Source: Ichthyosporea sp. XGB-2017a (Eukaryota > Opisthokonta > Ichthyosporea). Taken from it: DNA of 28,826 nt. The position numbers and the translations under genes were made by a program. The stretch lies in the NCBI GenBank assembly GCA_002811675.1, contig PDIM01000045.1:33317-62142 (forward strand), given 5' to 3'. Shown here piece after piece: positions 10,266 to 19,000 of the stretch. The notes under the pieces were generated by a model, which was not told the origin of the DNA, searched no databases, and saw only the letters and a list, made by a program, of their open reading frames with translations. The first letter of the stretch is position 1, and every line of letters starts with the position of its first letter.

Positions 10266-10271
10266 AATAAA
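10266..10271 (+). terminator. Poly(A) signal AATAAA of the secreted protein gene
   Basis: AATAAA within an A-rich run, about 86 bases past the stop at 10178-10180. It fits a short 3' untranslated region that ends before the adjacent pseudogene. Confidence 0.6.
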
Positions 10272-10404
10272 AAAGGTTTTCTGTAACATGGTAAGGTAAT
10301 TTGAGTGTAAAGCCAAAAATAGTACGTTTGAGATAAAAGACGACTTTGTTTTCTTCACGGTCATTTGAGAGTCAAAGGCAAAAGATATCGGAATCGGCTG
10401 TGAT

Positions 10405-11251
10405 AGCACAGCAGCACTGAGGACAGGACAGCACATTACTCAGCCCTCAGGACATCGTGGATCTGGACTTTGCCTTCAAAATGCGCCTAGACGAGACCCT
10501 CACATTGGAAGATGTGTATATTCATATCGGCGACCGGAAGTTTGACATGTCCTCGCGAGAGTTTCTCTCTTATTTCGCCAAATGGATTGAGACAGCCTTG
10601 AAGACTCTATTGGCGGGTGCACTAGATGTCGCTCTTGAAGTGGGAAGTCGCAAAATTGACCTTAACTCTGTCCTTTAGCGATATTCTTAGCTGGACGTCG
10701 GGCAAGACTGGTTGCACAGCAACGGCCTCAACCTCAGTAACTTCAACTTCACCGGTATGAAATTCGGTGTCACGTCACTAAGCAGAATGAGATTGAGATA
10801 AGCGTCATTGATACCGGCTTTACATTTATCAACCGTGTGTGTGAATGGAAATGGCCCATTGTGAACACCTGGCACGAGACTGACCGTTTAAACTAAAGCC
10901 GTGTTCCAGATAATTGATATAGCATAAGCTATCGTGTGTTCAAGAACCCTTCTGGGGAGATGCTGATGGCCAATGCCAAAGACTGGAGCATCGAAATCAG
11001 CAAGATTGATTTTAGCTTCAAGAAACAGCCCGCCATTGGCTATCTATCTCCTTGCCTTTGCCACTCCTTACTACCAGGAACATGGCTGCGAGCCTTGGCT
11101 TCTGAAAGAAATAACAAACTTCATCTCCTGTTTCATCTTGAAGAGTGCAGATGGCTTTATGAGCTCGATGTTGGAGAAGCTTCTGAAGAATGTAGTCAAT
11201 ACTGATAGCCTCACCACCACAGGGAAGACTATTAGACAGCCAATGAACTAA
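10405..11251 (+). pseudogene. Broken tandem copy of the secreted two-module protein
   Basis: This stretch matches residues about 115-389 of the intact gene at 9011-10180, in order, but across several frames. Residues about 129-199 match 10457-10675 (EDVYIHIG, FLSYFAKW, DVALEVGSRKIDLNS), which ends in a TAG. After a one-base shift come DWLHSNGLNLSNFNF and, in another frame, EWKWPIVNTWHETDR before a TAA near 10895. FKNPSGEMLMANAKDWSIEI picks up at about 10940, with a further frameshift near 11045-11075, and the C terminus LLKNVVNTDSLTTTGK leads to a stop at 11249-11251. The 5' third, including start codon and signal peptide, is absent. Around MANAKDWSI the DNA is nearly identical to the parent. 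I count at least four disabling lesions, so it cannot encode the full protein. Confidence 0.9.
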
Positions 11252-11607
11252 GATGACAATATTTACCAGAATAAGTACAACACGCCAAAACCAAAAAAAC
11301 CCAAAGGATTCGTGAAAATGAGACTGGCCGCTTCCCATATAAGGAAACCAGGAGGAATTTTGGCACTAATTTTTATTGTCGCTTTGTTTTCGTTTGTGTT
11401 TCTTTTAGTTATTTTTTTTGGTGTGTTTGGTAAATGGAGTAAAAGGCTTTGGAGTTTTGCTGAATCCAGTACCAAGGAGAGGGGGGGCTTTCTTAGAGTT
11501 TACAGTACCATCCAGGTATTTGTGTGAGAGGAGGTAGAACAGTGAACGGGGAAGTGCAAGCCAAGGAGGCCAGGGATTAATTTAAAGGCTGGAACAGGGA
11601 CAGGAGG
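11252..11607. other. Intergenic, promoter side of the ankyrin/LRR gene
   Basis: 356 bases between the pseudogene and the next ATG. It holds A-rich (11288-11300) and T-rich (11397-11425) tracts and a G-run at 11480-11487. No coding signal is seen. Confidence 0.5.
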
Positions 11608-13572
11608 ATGGGGCGAGCACGTAGACAAAGTATACAGATCCCCCACCGGCGGATGAGTGAGGTGCAGACTCGACTGCAGGGGCAGGGGAGCGTGGTGCAA
11701 GGGGAGGGGGGGCTGGGAGGAGGAACTATGTGGGGGATGAAAGAAGAAGCAGAGGGGGATCCAGACAAGGTCCACCCGGTGGACAAGAAGACCATTGAGA
11801 TTGCCCAAGAATTGATGCGGCAGGAGGCTGCTGAGAAGGAGCGGGAGGAGCGGGAGAAGCGGGAGTTTATGCAGAAGCATGGGGAGGCGTATATCTTCCA
11901 GGCCATAGAGGAGGGCTCCCTCGAGGATGTGGTCAAGTTGATCCACGCTGGGGTGGATCATTATGTGAGGGGGACCAATGAGCGAACTATTCTGAGTGCT
12001 GCCGCCCACCACGGCCAGATGGAGATTCTTCAGTTCCTCCTGCAGAATCTGGCGCACCTCATTGATGTGGGGGACGAGCACGGGATGGGCCCGGTGTCCT
12101 ATGCGGTGGAGTCGGGCCATGCAGAGGCGGTGCAGCTGTTGCTGGACAATGGGGCCAATCCATTCCTCAAGAACGAGTATGGCTGCACTCCAATGTCCAT
12201 TGCGTGGGTCAACAACGATAAGCAATGCTTGGAGATACTGCACAAACATGGGTGTGAGGACCCCACGGAGAAGGAAAAGACTACGGAAATCACCCGAAAA
12301 CAAAGCATTGCGCTGGGGAACGAATTCACAAAGAAGGAGCTTAATCGCCGTCCATCTGACCTGGACTTGAAAACGCTGGAGGAAACGCGAGCAAGAGAGA
12401 TCCTCAAAAAGAAACAGGAGGCAGAGGCTCAGATGGCAGCAAGTGCACAGCAAAGCATTATGCAACCTCGGCCTCGAGCCAACGCAAGAGATGCCGAGGG
12501 AATGGATACAAGTGTGGATCTCAGTAGAAGTCGTCAAGAATACATTCTGGAAATAGCCAATTCCCTCGGTGAAAGAAATGAGCTTCTCAATCTGAATTTA
12601 TCCATTTGTGGATTGAAGGACGTACCCGAAGGAATTCTGAAGCTTACTAATTTGCTCACTTTAAATGTATCTGGAAATTGCATCAAGGAGCTTACGTATC
12701 GCATAGATAAACTCAAGCACTTAGTTTCCCTGAATTTGAGCCGCAATCTTTTAAAAGACCTTCCGCTCACCATCCTGCGCATCACCTCATTATCTGTTCT
12801 TGATCTTTCCAAATGCCGCCTTTCAAGCCTTGGGCCTATTACAAAGCTTAAAATGTTGCAAGAGCTCAATCTTGCAAATAATGATATCACAACCGTCGAC
12901 TCCTCCATTGGTGACTTACAGGAGCTTCGCGTGTTGAGCCTGAGCTACAATAACATTTCTTATTTTCCACGCACAATTCGGAAATTACGCAAATTGGTCA
13001 CCTTCTCTCTTGCTGGAAATTATTTGCAGATGGGAGAACAAACGCGAGTTTCGCAAAAAGTATGGACACTTCAGGCCATTTGTATCCGTGAAGTCCTCAT
13101 TTCCGTCCCGATTAAAAATATGGTCAAACCGCATCACGAAAAGGTCATACAGAAGGTATTGCAGGCAGAAAAGCATTCTGGATACTGTACTACATGCAAA
13201 AAAGCGTACTTTGGAAGAGCTGTCGAACTTATTTCGTTGGATACAATTGGGGGGAGATATGTTCCGCTTATGGATGTGTTTTGCAGACCAGTGTGCTTGC
13301 TCGAGTATAGGCAGAGAAAAGTTGCCTTGCAAGGGTGGAAAAAGAAGTTTCAGGGCGTTAACCAAGAGCTGCATCAACGAGTTCATAATCTTAAGGAGGT
13401 AACTAATCAACAGCAGCGCAAGCAAATTCAAAAGGCTAAGCAAAAGGGGTTAGACGGAATTCATTTATTTTCCGATAACAAGCTCCGCGCAGGTGGAGAT
13501 TCTGGCGTTGAATGGGATCGGACAACTGATACTTTGGCACCCAGGTCCCTTTTACGCAAGATAAACAGTTGA
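11608..13572 (+). CDS. Ankyrin-repeat and leucine-rich-repeat protein with Cys-rich C-terminal motif
   Basis: 654 residues, no signal peptide or membrane segment, so probably cytosolic. Order: a basic, Gly-rich N terminus; a charged helix at 57-92 (QEAAEKEREEREKREF); about four ankyrin repeats at 93-215 (ILSAAAHHGQMEILQFLL, VSYAVESGHAEAVQLLLDNG); a charged linker with a coiled-coil-like stretch (255-280); six to seven LRRs of about 23 residues at 325-475 (LNLSRNLLKDLPLTI, LDLSKCRLSSLGPI, LSLSYNNISYFP). After the LRRs comes CTTC (527-530) paired with CRPVC (559-563), a possible zinc site like the CxxC tails found after LRRs in LRRC58-type proteins. The tail to 654 is basic. Both repeat types bind proteins; no catalytic domain is visible. 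A scaffold or adaptor role is inferred. The start is the first ATG of the open frame. Confidence 0.9.
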   Translation: MGRARRQSIQIPHRRMSEVQTRLQGQGSVVQGEGGLGGGTMWGMKEEAEGDPDKVHPVDKKTIEIAQELMRQEAAEKEREEREKREFMQKHGEAYIFQAIEEGSLEDVVKLIHAGVDHYVRGTNERTILSAAAHHGQMEILQFLLQNLAHLIDVGDEHGMGPVSYAVESGHAEAVQLLLDNGANPFLKNEYGCTPMSIAWVNNDKQCLEILHKHGCEDPTEKEKTTEITRKQSIALGNEFTKKELNRRPSDLDLKTLEETRAREILKKKQEAEAQMAASAQQSIMQPRPRANARDAEGMDTSVDLSRSRQEYILEIANSLGERNELLNLNLSICGLKDVPEGILKLTNLLTLNVSGNCIKELTYRIDKLKHLVSLNLSRNLLKDLPLTILRITSLSVLDLSKCRLSSLGPITKLKMLQELNLANNDITTVDSSIGDLQELRVLSLSYNNISYFPRTIRKLRKLVTFSLAGNYLQMGEQTRVSQKVWTLQAICIREVLISVPIKNMVKPHHEKVIQKVLQAEKHSGYCTTCKKAYFGRAVELISLDTIGGRYVPLMDVFCRPVCLLEYRQRKVALQGWKKKFQGVNQELHQRVHNLKEVTNQQQRKQIQKAKQKGLDGIHLFSDNKLRAGGDSGVEWDRTTDTLAPRSLLRKINS

Positions 13573-13581
13573 ACTATTTGA

Positions 13582-13587
13582 AATAAA
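13582..13587 (+). terminator. Poly(A) signal AATAAA of the ankyrin/LRR gene
   Basis: AATAAA begins 10 bases after the TGA at 13570-13572. This implies a very short 3' untranslated region, in keeping with the 152-base gap to the convergent neighbour. Confidence 0.65.
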
Positions 13588-13723
13588 AGTAAATGTTGCA
13601 GTGCAAAGTAAGAGACAGAGAGACAGAGAGATTGCCAAAGGTAAGGCCAAGGCAAATCAGCACAAAAATGAAGAAAGAGCACCCATCCCCCAATGCAGCC
13701 GATATCAGTATCATAAGTATTAT

Positions 13724-13729
13724 TTTATT
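13724..13729 (-). terminator. Poly(A) signal overlapping the stop codon of the GT14-like gene
   Basis: The minus strand reads CAA TAA AAT at the end of the frame. AATAAA uses the last bases of the final Gln codon, the whole TAA stop and one base beyond. There is no nearer alternative hexamer. Confidence 0.6.
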
Positions 13730-15530
13730 GGTCTCCCTTGACACACTCCCCATTCGTTTGATAATATCCCATTGGGCATCCACAGCGCTCATTCTTGGTA
13801 ATGGGATCTTGAACTGTTGGCACATCGCCTTTACACATGCACACACTATTCTTCATCACACTCCCCTTAATGCACTTACACTTAGAGCATGTTTTGGATT
13901 TCGAGCAGCCAGCTTTACAGGTCCCTGGTATCAGACCACAGTGGTGTTTTGGTTTGCGTTGGTGTATAAACCCTGGTGGACATGAGCAAACATTCGGTGC
14001 CATCTCATCCGTTATTGGATTCTTTACTCCATATTCGTAAATATGCACACCAGTTTCACAAATCATCCGCCCATCCATCTCAACCCTTGCGACGTCTTTT
14101 CCTACCAGAGGGAAGCAGTCACGTTCACACGATTGGGTAAGGGTGCAGTCTGGTTTGCATACTTTACGGCCTTTTGTCAAGTAATCCTTCCACTCACAAC
14201 CCGAAGGGCAGTCAGGATGAAGTTGCTTTTTAAAATCAATCAACTTTCCGCGCGAATTTGGCAATGAACGAAGATGGCCGCAGATGGCTTCACAAATTGC
14301 GGGGACAACCTTTAGGGGCGTATCCATTTCCTTTGTAATAATATCGCGAATCTCTTTCGACTCCTTGTCATCATCTATCTTTGCGACAAACAGAGAACTA
14401 GAGCCCAGCACCGCATCCTTGTGAACCATGGTCACATCACACGAATGGAAGCCCCCGGCACATCGTGTGTGATTATGCGGGAAAAAAAATGGGTGATATC
14501 TCATTTTCAAAGGTATCAATGTATCTCTGAAATGACTATTCATAATTATTGTCTGCAGATAACTTTCCTCCATGGCTTGACTGTGCGAAAACAACACAAG
14601 CAGCTCCTGGGCAAAGCCATCCATCCCATTGACCACATAATCACAAAACTCTCGTGAAAGAATAACCCAGATGCTCCCTTTGTATATGCGCAACGTGGGT
14701 CGTGGATCTGTGATTTTTTGCTCCGGTGGAAGTTCTCTTATGTCCTGAGAAATTTCAAACTTTTCCATCATTTTCCCGTAGTCTATCTTTGCCCCCGTTG
14801 GAATAGGCTCCCCACTATACTCGGTCCACAGTCCAGGATCGATGTAGTCTGTTCCGAATCGATGCTTCAACTGGCCATTGTTTATCGGTTCTGACTCCAC
14901 AAAGTTTACAAACCGCGGTACGTTTCCAAAAAGTGTTTGCAGATCTTCCATCTTCAAGCGAGGCATCTCCGATACGCGATAATTAAAATAAAAGTCCCAT
15001 TGGCGGCCCATATGGGTAAGGACATTGATGGAGCGGAGTGGTGCCAGCAATATTGTAATGCCAGGATACGTGATAGAGTAACTCTTCATCACATATACAT
15101 TTTCCTTGTACTTGGGGTCACTATCCAATAACTCCTGTAGTTTCAGATGGTCCTTCAAGGGCCTTTTCTTATCCAAATGCACGGCATAAGTGTTATCTGG
15201 GTGCCAGATACCCACAAGAGAATCAAATGTTTCCTGCCCCCCCTCATTGCTTTGCAAATACACCCCAAAGGTGGCCTTGCCTGAGGGGTTGTATGTCTGG
15301 AAGGAGGCTGTATTGCCATCCCTTTGTCCCTGTGCCTGTGGCTGCCCCTGGTCGGGCCCCGATGGTGCGCTAAACAGGCTGGTGTTATTGTTGTAGTTGA
15401 AGGAAAGGAGTGTGGTTGCGGTCAGGACAACCAGTACCATGAGGGACAGTCGAAACCAGACAGGGCCAGGGAGGGAGGAGGAGGAAGCGTTGGAGGCATT
15501 TTGGAAAAGGAGATGACGCTGCTGTGACAT
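13725..15530 (-). CDS. GT14-family glycosyltransferase (core-2/I-branching or xylosyltransferase type) with Cys-rich tail
   Basis: 601 residues from the ATG at 15530; the frame extends upstream only through non-ATG codons. A type II signal anchor (about 26-43, WFRLSLMVLVVLTATTLL) predicts a Golgi lumenal enzyme. The catalytic part (about 85-400) has the GT14 landmarks: YAVHLD (115-120), WDFYFNYRVSEMPRLK (about 178-193) where the family has WxxxINLSxxDxPL, KGSIWVILSREFCDYVV (284-300), and MEESYLQTIIMNS (320-332) where the family carries its catalytic Glu. Known members transfer GlcNAc in beta-1,6 branches or xylose onto Ser; which applies cannot be told. From about 410 to 601 is a Cys-dense extension of roughly 30 cysteines in CxxxC and CxCxxG patterns, absent from typical GT14 enzymes. 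Diverges from a GT8-like gene across a 480-bp promoter. Confidence 0.88.
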   Translation of the reverse strand: MSQQRHLLFQNASNASSSSLPGPVWFRLSLMVLVVLTATTLLSFNYNNNTSLFSAPSGPDQGQPQAQGQRDGNTASFQTYNPSGKATFGVYLQSNEGGQETFDSLVGIWHPDNTYAVHLDKKRPLKDHLKLQELLDSDPKYKENVYVMKSYSITYPGITILLAPLRSINVLTHMGRQWDFYFNYRVSEMPRLKMEDLQTLFGNVPRFVNFVESEPINNGQLKHRFGTDYIDPGLWTEYSGEPIPTGAKIDYGKMMEKFEISQDIRELPPEQKITDPRPTLRIYKGSIWVILSREFCDYVVNGMDGFAQELLVLFSHSQAMEESYLQTIIMNSHFRDTLIPLKMRYHPFFFPHNHTRCAGGFHSCDVTMVHKDAVLGSSSLFVAKIDDDKESKEIRDIITKEMDTPLKVVPAICEAICGHLRSLPNSRGKLIDFKKQLHPDCPSGCEWKDYLTKGRKVCKPDCTLTQSCERDCFPLVGKDVARVEMDGRMICETGVHIYEYGVKNPITDEMAPNVCSCPPGFIHQRKPKHHCGLIPGTCKAGCSKSKTCSKCKCIKGSVMKNSVCMCKGDVPTVQDPITKNERCGCPMGYYQTNGECVKGDQ

Positions 15531-16010
15531 GATGTACAAAAAAACAGGACTCTATTCCCCTCTTGTGTCCTTTCTGTGGTTATTAGCCGTTGTTATACTT
15601 AAAATTTCTAATATTACACAGATCAAAACTAAACCAAAACCAAAAGAACAGCCACATAAATCAAAATCAGAACTAAAGCAGTACATGCACCTAATTACAA
15701 TAATGCATAATTCCATCAAGCTGTGCATGTGAAGGGCAGCTAAGCTACAATACATCGCATGATCAATGTACAAATTAGGGGATCCCTCCCCCCGATCATG
15801 GGCTATGGCCACGTGACAATGGGTTATAACTATTATAAGTGGGGGGGCCCTCCCTGCCCCTCTCGATGGGGCTAATAATTAGGAGGTTACGGGGCATGCT
15901 GTTAATTGCTGGTCCATTGGTGAAGTTGCTTTGCTTGCCTAGTGGAAAAGAGGGATTAGTTGAAAGGAACAGAAGGAAAGCAAAGAGACAAGGAAGGACG
16001 GACGGAAAAG
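15531..16010. promoter_or_regulatory. Divergent promoter between GT14-like and GT8-like genes
   Basis: 480 bases between two ATGs facing apart. It contains a CACGTG (15810-15815), a TATA-like tattataag (15831-15839) oriented toward the GT8-like gene about 170 bases before its ATG, and A-rich sequence next to the GT14-like start. Shared control is inferred from layout only. Confidence 0.45.
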
Positions 16011-17405
16011 ATGGCAATGTACTCTGCAATAGGGACGAGCCCATGGGCACTTCGGGCATTGCTTGTGTTTATTATTGTGTGCATCATGTACCTCCTGGCG
16101 GCCCAGACAAGCCCGCCCGTACCCGGGGGGACTATGAGCGGGGGTGTTGATCGGGAATGGACGGCCAGCGACGATAAAGAGGATAAGGGAGGCCAGGGTG
16201 GGATTATGCTGGATTCGCGGCTTGTCAGGGAGTGTGGGTATGAAAGAAAACACCCAGTGGGAAGAAGCAAGGAGGCCTACGGCTTTCTTCTCACAAGGGA
16301 GGGGAACAGCCATTATGTGTACCAAGGGGGAGCCTTTATGCGCCAACTGCGGGAACACGACCCGGCAAGGGACATTATTATCATGTATACTGATAAAGTG
16401 TCCCCGCTGTATCTGCAAACTATGTTTTCTTTTATTGGGGTTGAGAGGATATACTTCCATCCTGTCCACGATCTGCCCACCTCGCAGCAAGCAAAGACAC
16501 AGAAGAGAGAGAAGGACAAAGATGTGGGTCGCTATGGAGGAATGTTTAGCAAATTGTCTGTCTGGTCGCTGGTGGAATATGAGCGCATCTTGTATATGGA
16601 CTTTGATATGGTGTGGTTGTCTGATAAGTTTCTTAATCTGTGGAATGAATGCAATGACAAAAATGCCGCCCTTTGCGGTATTATTGATGGGAATAAGGAT
16701 CCCTACATGAAGAAAATTCCTAAAATCAATGGAGGTATATTGATGGTTCGTCCCAGCCTTCAAGTATTTGCGTTTATGCAACAGCGCGTTTACGAGGGAT
16801 GGCATGTGAACGATCTTTTTACCGAGCAGTCTTTCATGATATTTTTCTTCAATCAAACAGAGGTGCCGGGTGGGAAGCAGGTGATCTGGGATAGACGATA
16901 TAACTCGATGCACCTGTACCATTCGGAAGAGACGCTGGAGGAGAGCTTCATTTCTCACTCACACGTAGCCGTGGAAGACAAGGGAGACAAGTTCTTGTAC
17001 GACACTGTGGCGAAATTTATCGCCACCATCAAGCCGTACTTTATGCCTCATTTCGTTAGCTATGTGGAGAAAACAAATGATATTATAAACGGCATCTTGT
17101 GTGTTTTGGGAACGCATGAGAAAAGAGATAAGAATAATATCAATGAGGAAGCGGCCAAGAGGTACCTGATTGATTTTAAAAAGGATGGCGCTGGGTTCTG
17201 TGTGTGGAGGAGAGAGGGCATGACGGAGACAGAAATTGTCCTTGCGGAAATTCGCCAGACGACCATGCTTAGGTACATGAAAGTGTTTTACGGTGATTTG
17301 AGTAAGTTTGCGAAAGATGGGGGGTTTAACAAAGACAATCGACCCTCAATGGACTTCCTCTCAGAACCCCCCAAAATGTGCCAGAAAAGTGTATCTGTTG
17401 TATAA
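16011..17405 (+). CDS. GT8-like (glycogenin-type fold) Golgi glycosyltransferase
   Basis: 464 residues from the first ATG at 16011; the open frame upstream has no ATG. A short N terminus, then a signal anchor at about 14-31 (LRALLVFIIVCIMYLLAA), predict a type II Golgi protein. The catalytic domain starts at about 88 (AYGFLLTREGN). FSKLSVWSLVEYERILYMD leads into the metal-binding DxD, here Asp197-Phe-Asp199 followed by MVW. INGGILMVRPS (about 239-249) and the TEQSFMIFFFNQ segment fit the GT8/GT-A fold. Such enzymes use a nucleotide-sugar donor and Mn2+; donor and acceptor cannot be read off. The last 100 residues (after KPYFMPHF) match nothing I recognise. It is convergent with the acyltransferase gene, with stops 71 bases apart. 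Confidence 0.87.
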   Translation: MAMYSAIGTSPWALRALLVFIIVCIMYLLAAQTSPPVPGGTMSGGVDREWTASDDKEDKGGQGGIMLDSRLVRECGYERKHPVGRSKEAYGFLLTREGNSHYVYQGGAFMRQLREHDPARDIIIMYTDKVSPLYLQTMFSFIGVERIYFHPVHDLPTSQQAKTQKREKDKDVGRYGGMFSKLSVWSLVEYERILYMDFDMVWLSDKFLNLWNECNDKNAALCGIIDGNKDPYMKKIPKINGGILMVRPSLQVFAFMQQRVYEGWHVNDLFTEQSFMIFFFNQTEVPGGKQVIWDRRYNSMHLYHSEETLEESFISHSHVAVEDKGDKFLYDTVAKFIATIKPYFMPHFVSYVEKTNDIINGILCVLGTHEKRDKNNINEEAAKRYLIDFKKDGAGFCVWRREGMTETEIVLAEIRQTTMLRYMKVFYGDLSKFAKDGGFNKDNRPSMDFLSEPPKMCQKSVSVV

Positions 17406-17409
17406 TAAA
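17404..17409 (+). terminator. Poly(A) signal overlapping the stop codon of the GT8-like gene
   Basis: The gene ends GTA TAA TAA AGA. AATAAA starts inside the TAA stop (17403-17405) and runs to 17409. Its two-base overlap with the stop implies an extremely short 3' untranslated region. Confidence 0.6.
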
Positions 17410-17459
17410 GATGCAGTGAATGCATTTTTTGTGTATGGAAGTACGGTCCATCCATTGAC

Positions 17460-17465
17460 TTTATT
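17460..17465 (-). terminator. Poly(A) signal AATAAA of the acyltransferase-3 gene
   Basis: Minus-strand AATAAA lies about 11 bases past the TAA at 17477-17479, inside the 71-base gap to the convergent GT8-like gene. The two 3' ends probably overlap or abut. Confidence 0.6.
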
Positions 17466-17476
17466 ATTTGATCTTT

Positions 17477-19000
17477 TTAACCTAGCAAGTATAAAGCAAT
17501 CTTATTCGCATACACCGGACTCCTTTTTTCGACAATTTCTGTGAATGCCCAAGCGAGAAATAAAAGGATCACTATAAAAGGCGGAAGGCACAGCCACTCC
17601 ACTTGGCACCACGAAAGGCCTGTAGATGCGTGCATATGACCCACCATGGGTTTGTATATTGAACCCAGAAGCTCTTGATGAAGAAGGTATACGGAAAAGG
17701 ATATCTTACCCAGAAACAGAATGGGCCTTCTTTGAAAAAAGCTAGATAGCATAGGGCAAATAAGCACAAGAAGAACCATGCTAAAGGAAAGAACATATAG
17801 ACAGTACTGCTGGAAGTGCCAGTGCTCAAATGGTAGACTGTATGCATGAACAATGGACTTAGCACGCTCGGTAGACACGGATTCGTTCTGATAAAGTACA
17901 AGTACAAAATAAACACAGCATAAAGCCTGTCCCAAAGTACCTCCTCTATTCACCAGAAAGGCCCGCCATCTCTTCAACACGCCATTCAAGTTGAGCTGGG
18001 CCAGAAGAATCCCCGTCGTGAAGGGTATATACAGGTAATAATCCCAGGACTGCAGAAAAATGAGCCCAAGGTATACCGCCCAGTGGCAACGACGGACACA
18101 GCATAGGACCAAGGTCGTGGCTAGCACAACAAATGTGGCGCGAAACTCAACTTGGATGGTCCATAGTGGATTACAAATGGGCACTTTAAACCCATCTCTG
18201 GTCCATATCTTATAAACATACACCACAAAGAAGTCCGTAAAGGAAAGGGTTTTGCCCCAATCCTTCATCTCCTTCTTCTCGAGCTGAGCATTGACATTAT
18301 CTGGATTGTACAGTAAAATGCCACAATGGTGCTGGTACCATGCAATAAAGGCGGCAATAGTCACTGGGAAACCAAGTCGAAACACCCGCGCAAGGGCCAT
18401 GCGAGCATACCTTCGCAGCAGCGAGTCATACATTTCTCCACGAATTTCTCCAGATACACCAAACGTGCGGGCGTGTGCATTAAAGAGAGGAGCCGCGAGC
18501 ACAAACCCCGACAGAACAAAAAAGATGCGAACATTAAAAGGGCCATTGTACAAAAGCAAAAGGGGGTTTGTTTCCCCCCAGTCACTAAAGTAGCTATTTT
18601 TCTCTATCTGGAAGACATTATTCCAATGGTGTGTAACGACAATCAAACACGCTATACCTCTCAATCCATCTAAATGCTCAAAGCGGGAACTCTGTGGGCC
18701 CGTAGACTTCTTCAGCCCCCCACCAACAGCTGCACTAGAGGATCCCGCACTTCTCTGCACCCCTCCCCCTGCAATGGCTGGATCCATATCTACCCTACTG
18801 CTGCCGGATCCCTTCCGTCCTAGCCCAACCCCATTGCCCCCATATCCCCCCAGTCCCGGGTCATGGGTGGCAGCCGGCCCAAGCAGCTCATCCAGATCAC
18901 GCTCCTGCTGCTCGGACCTAGATAAGCGCCTCTGCCTGACGGGGTGCAGCGGGAAGTTATCCGGTTCTGCCTGGTTCACTGGTGCATACTGCTGCTCCAT
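17477..19000 (-). CDS. Acyltransferase-3 family integral membrane protein (OafA/NolL-like)
   Basis: 507 residues from the ATG at 19000; the longer frame to 19063 begins at a non-ATG codon. The first 100 residues are polar and Gly/Ser-rich, probably cytosolic. The membrane part carries the family marks: HLDGLRGIACLIVVTHH (109-125), with the paired His typical of the acyl-transfer site; VRIFFVLSGFVLA (157-169); LRRYARMALARVFRLGFP (195-212); NPLWTIQVEF (277-286), where the family has PLWSLxxE; and LGKISFSVYLLHQE (430-443). About ten membrane segments are visible, as expected. Members move acyl groups, usually acetyl, across or at a membrane onto sugars, lipids or peptides. Substrate unknown; a glycan is plausible given the neighbouring glycosyltransferases. 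Many eukaryotic and fungal homologues share this form. Confidence 0.92.
   Translation of the reverse strand: MEQQYAPVNQAEPDNFPLHPVRQRRLSRSEQQERDLDELLGPAATHDPGLGGYGGNGVGLGRKGSGSSRVDMDPAIAGGGVQRSAGSSSAAVGGGLKKSTGPQSSRFEHLDGLRGIACLIVVTHHWNNVFQIEKNSYFSDWGETNPLLLLYNGPFNVRIFFVLSGFVLAAPLFNAHARTFGVSGEIRGEMYDSLLRRYARMALARVFRLGFPVTIAAFIAWYQHHCGILLYNPDNVNAQLEKKEMKDWGKTLSFTDFFVVYVYKIWTRDGFKVPICNPLWTIQVEFRATFVVLATTLVLCCVRRCHWAVYLGLIFLQSWDYYLYIPFTTGILLAQLNLNGVLKRWRAFLVNRGGTLGQALCCVYFVLVLYQNESVSTERAKSIVHAYSLPFEHWHFQQYCLYVLSFSMVLLVLICPMLSSFFQRRPILFLGKISFSVYLLHQELLGSIYKPMVGHMHASTGLSWCQVEWLCLPPFIVILLFLAWAFTEIVEKRSPVYANKIALYLLG

Noticed and set aside
11500-12537. 345-codon minus-strand open frame
   Set aside because: It lies opposite the ankyrin part of the 11608-13572 gene. 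Its composition (Leu/His/Pro-rich) is what the complement of that coding strand produces, and no domain is visible.
15939-16958. 339-codon minus-strand open frame
   Set aside because: Antisense shadow of the GT8-like gene, which has a DxD motif, a signal anchor and an ATG start.
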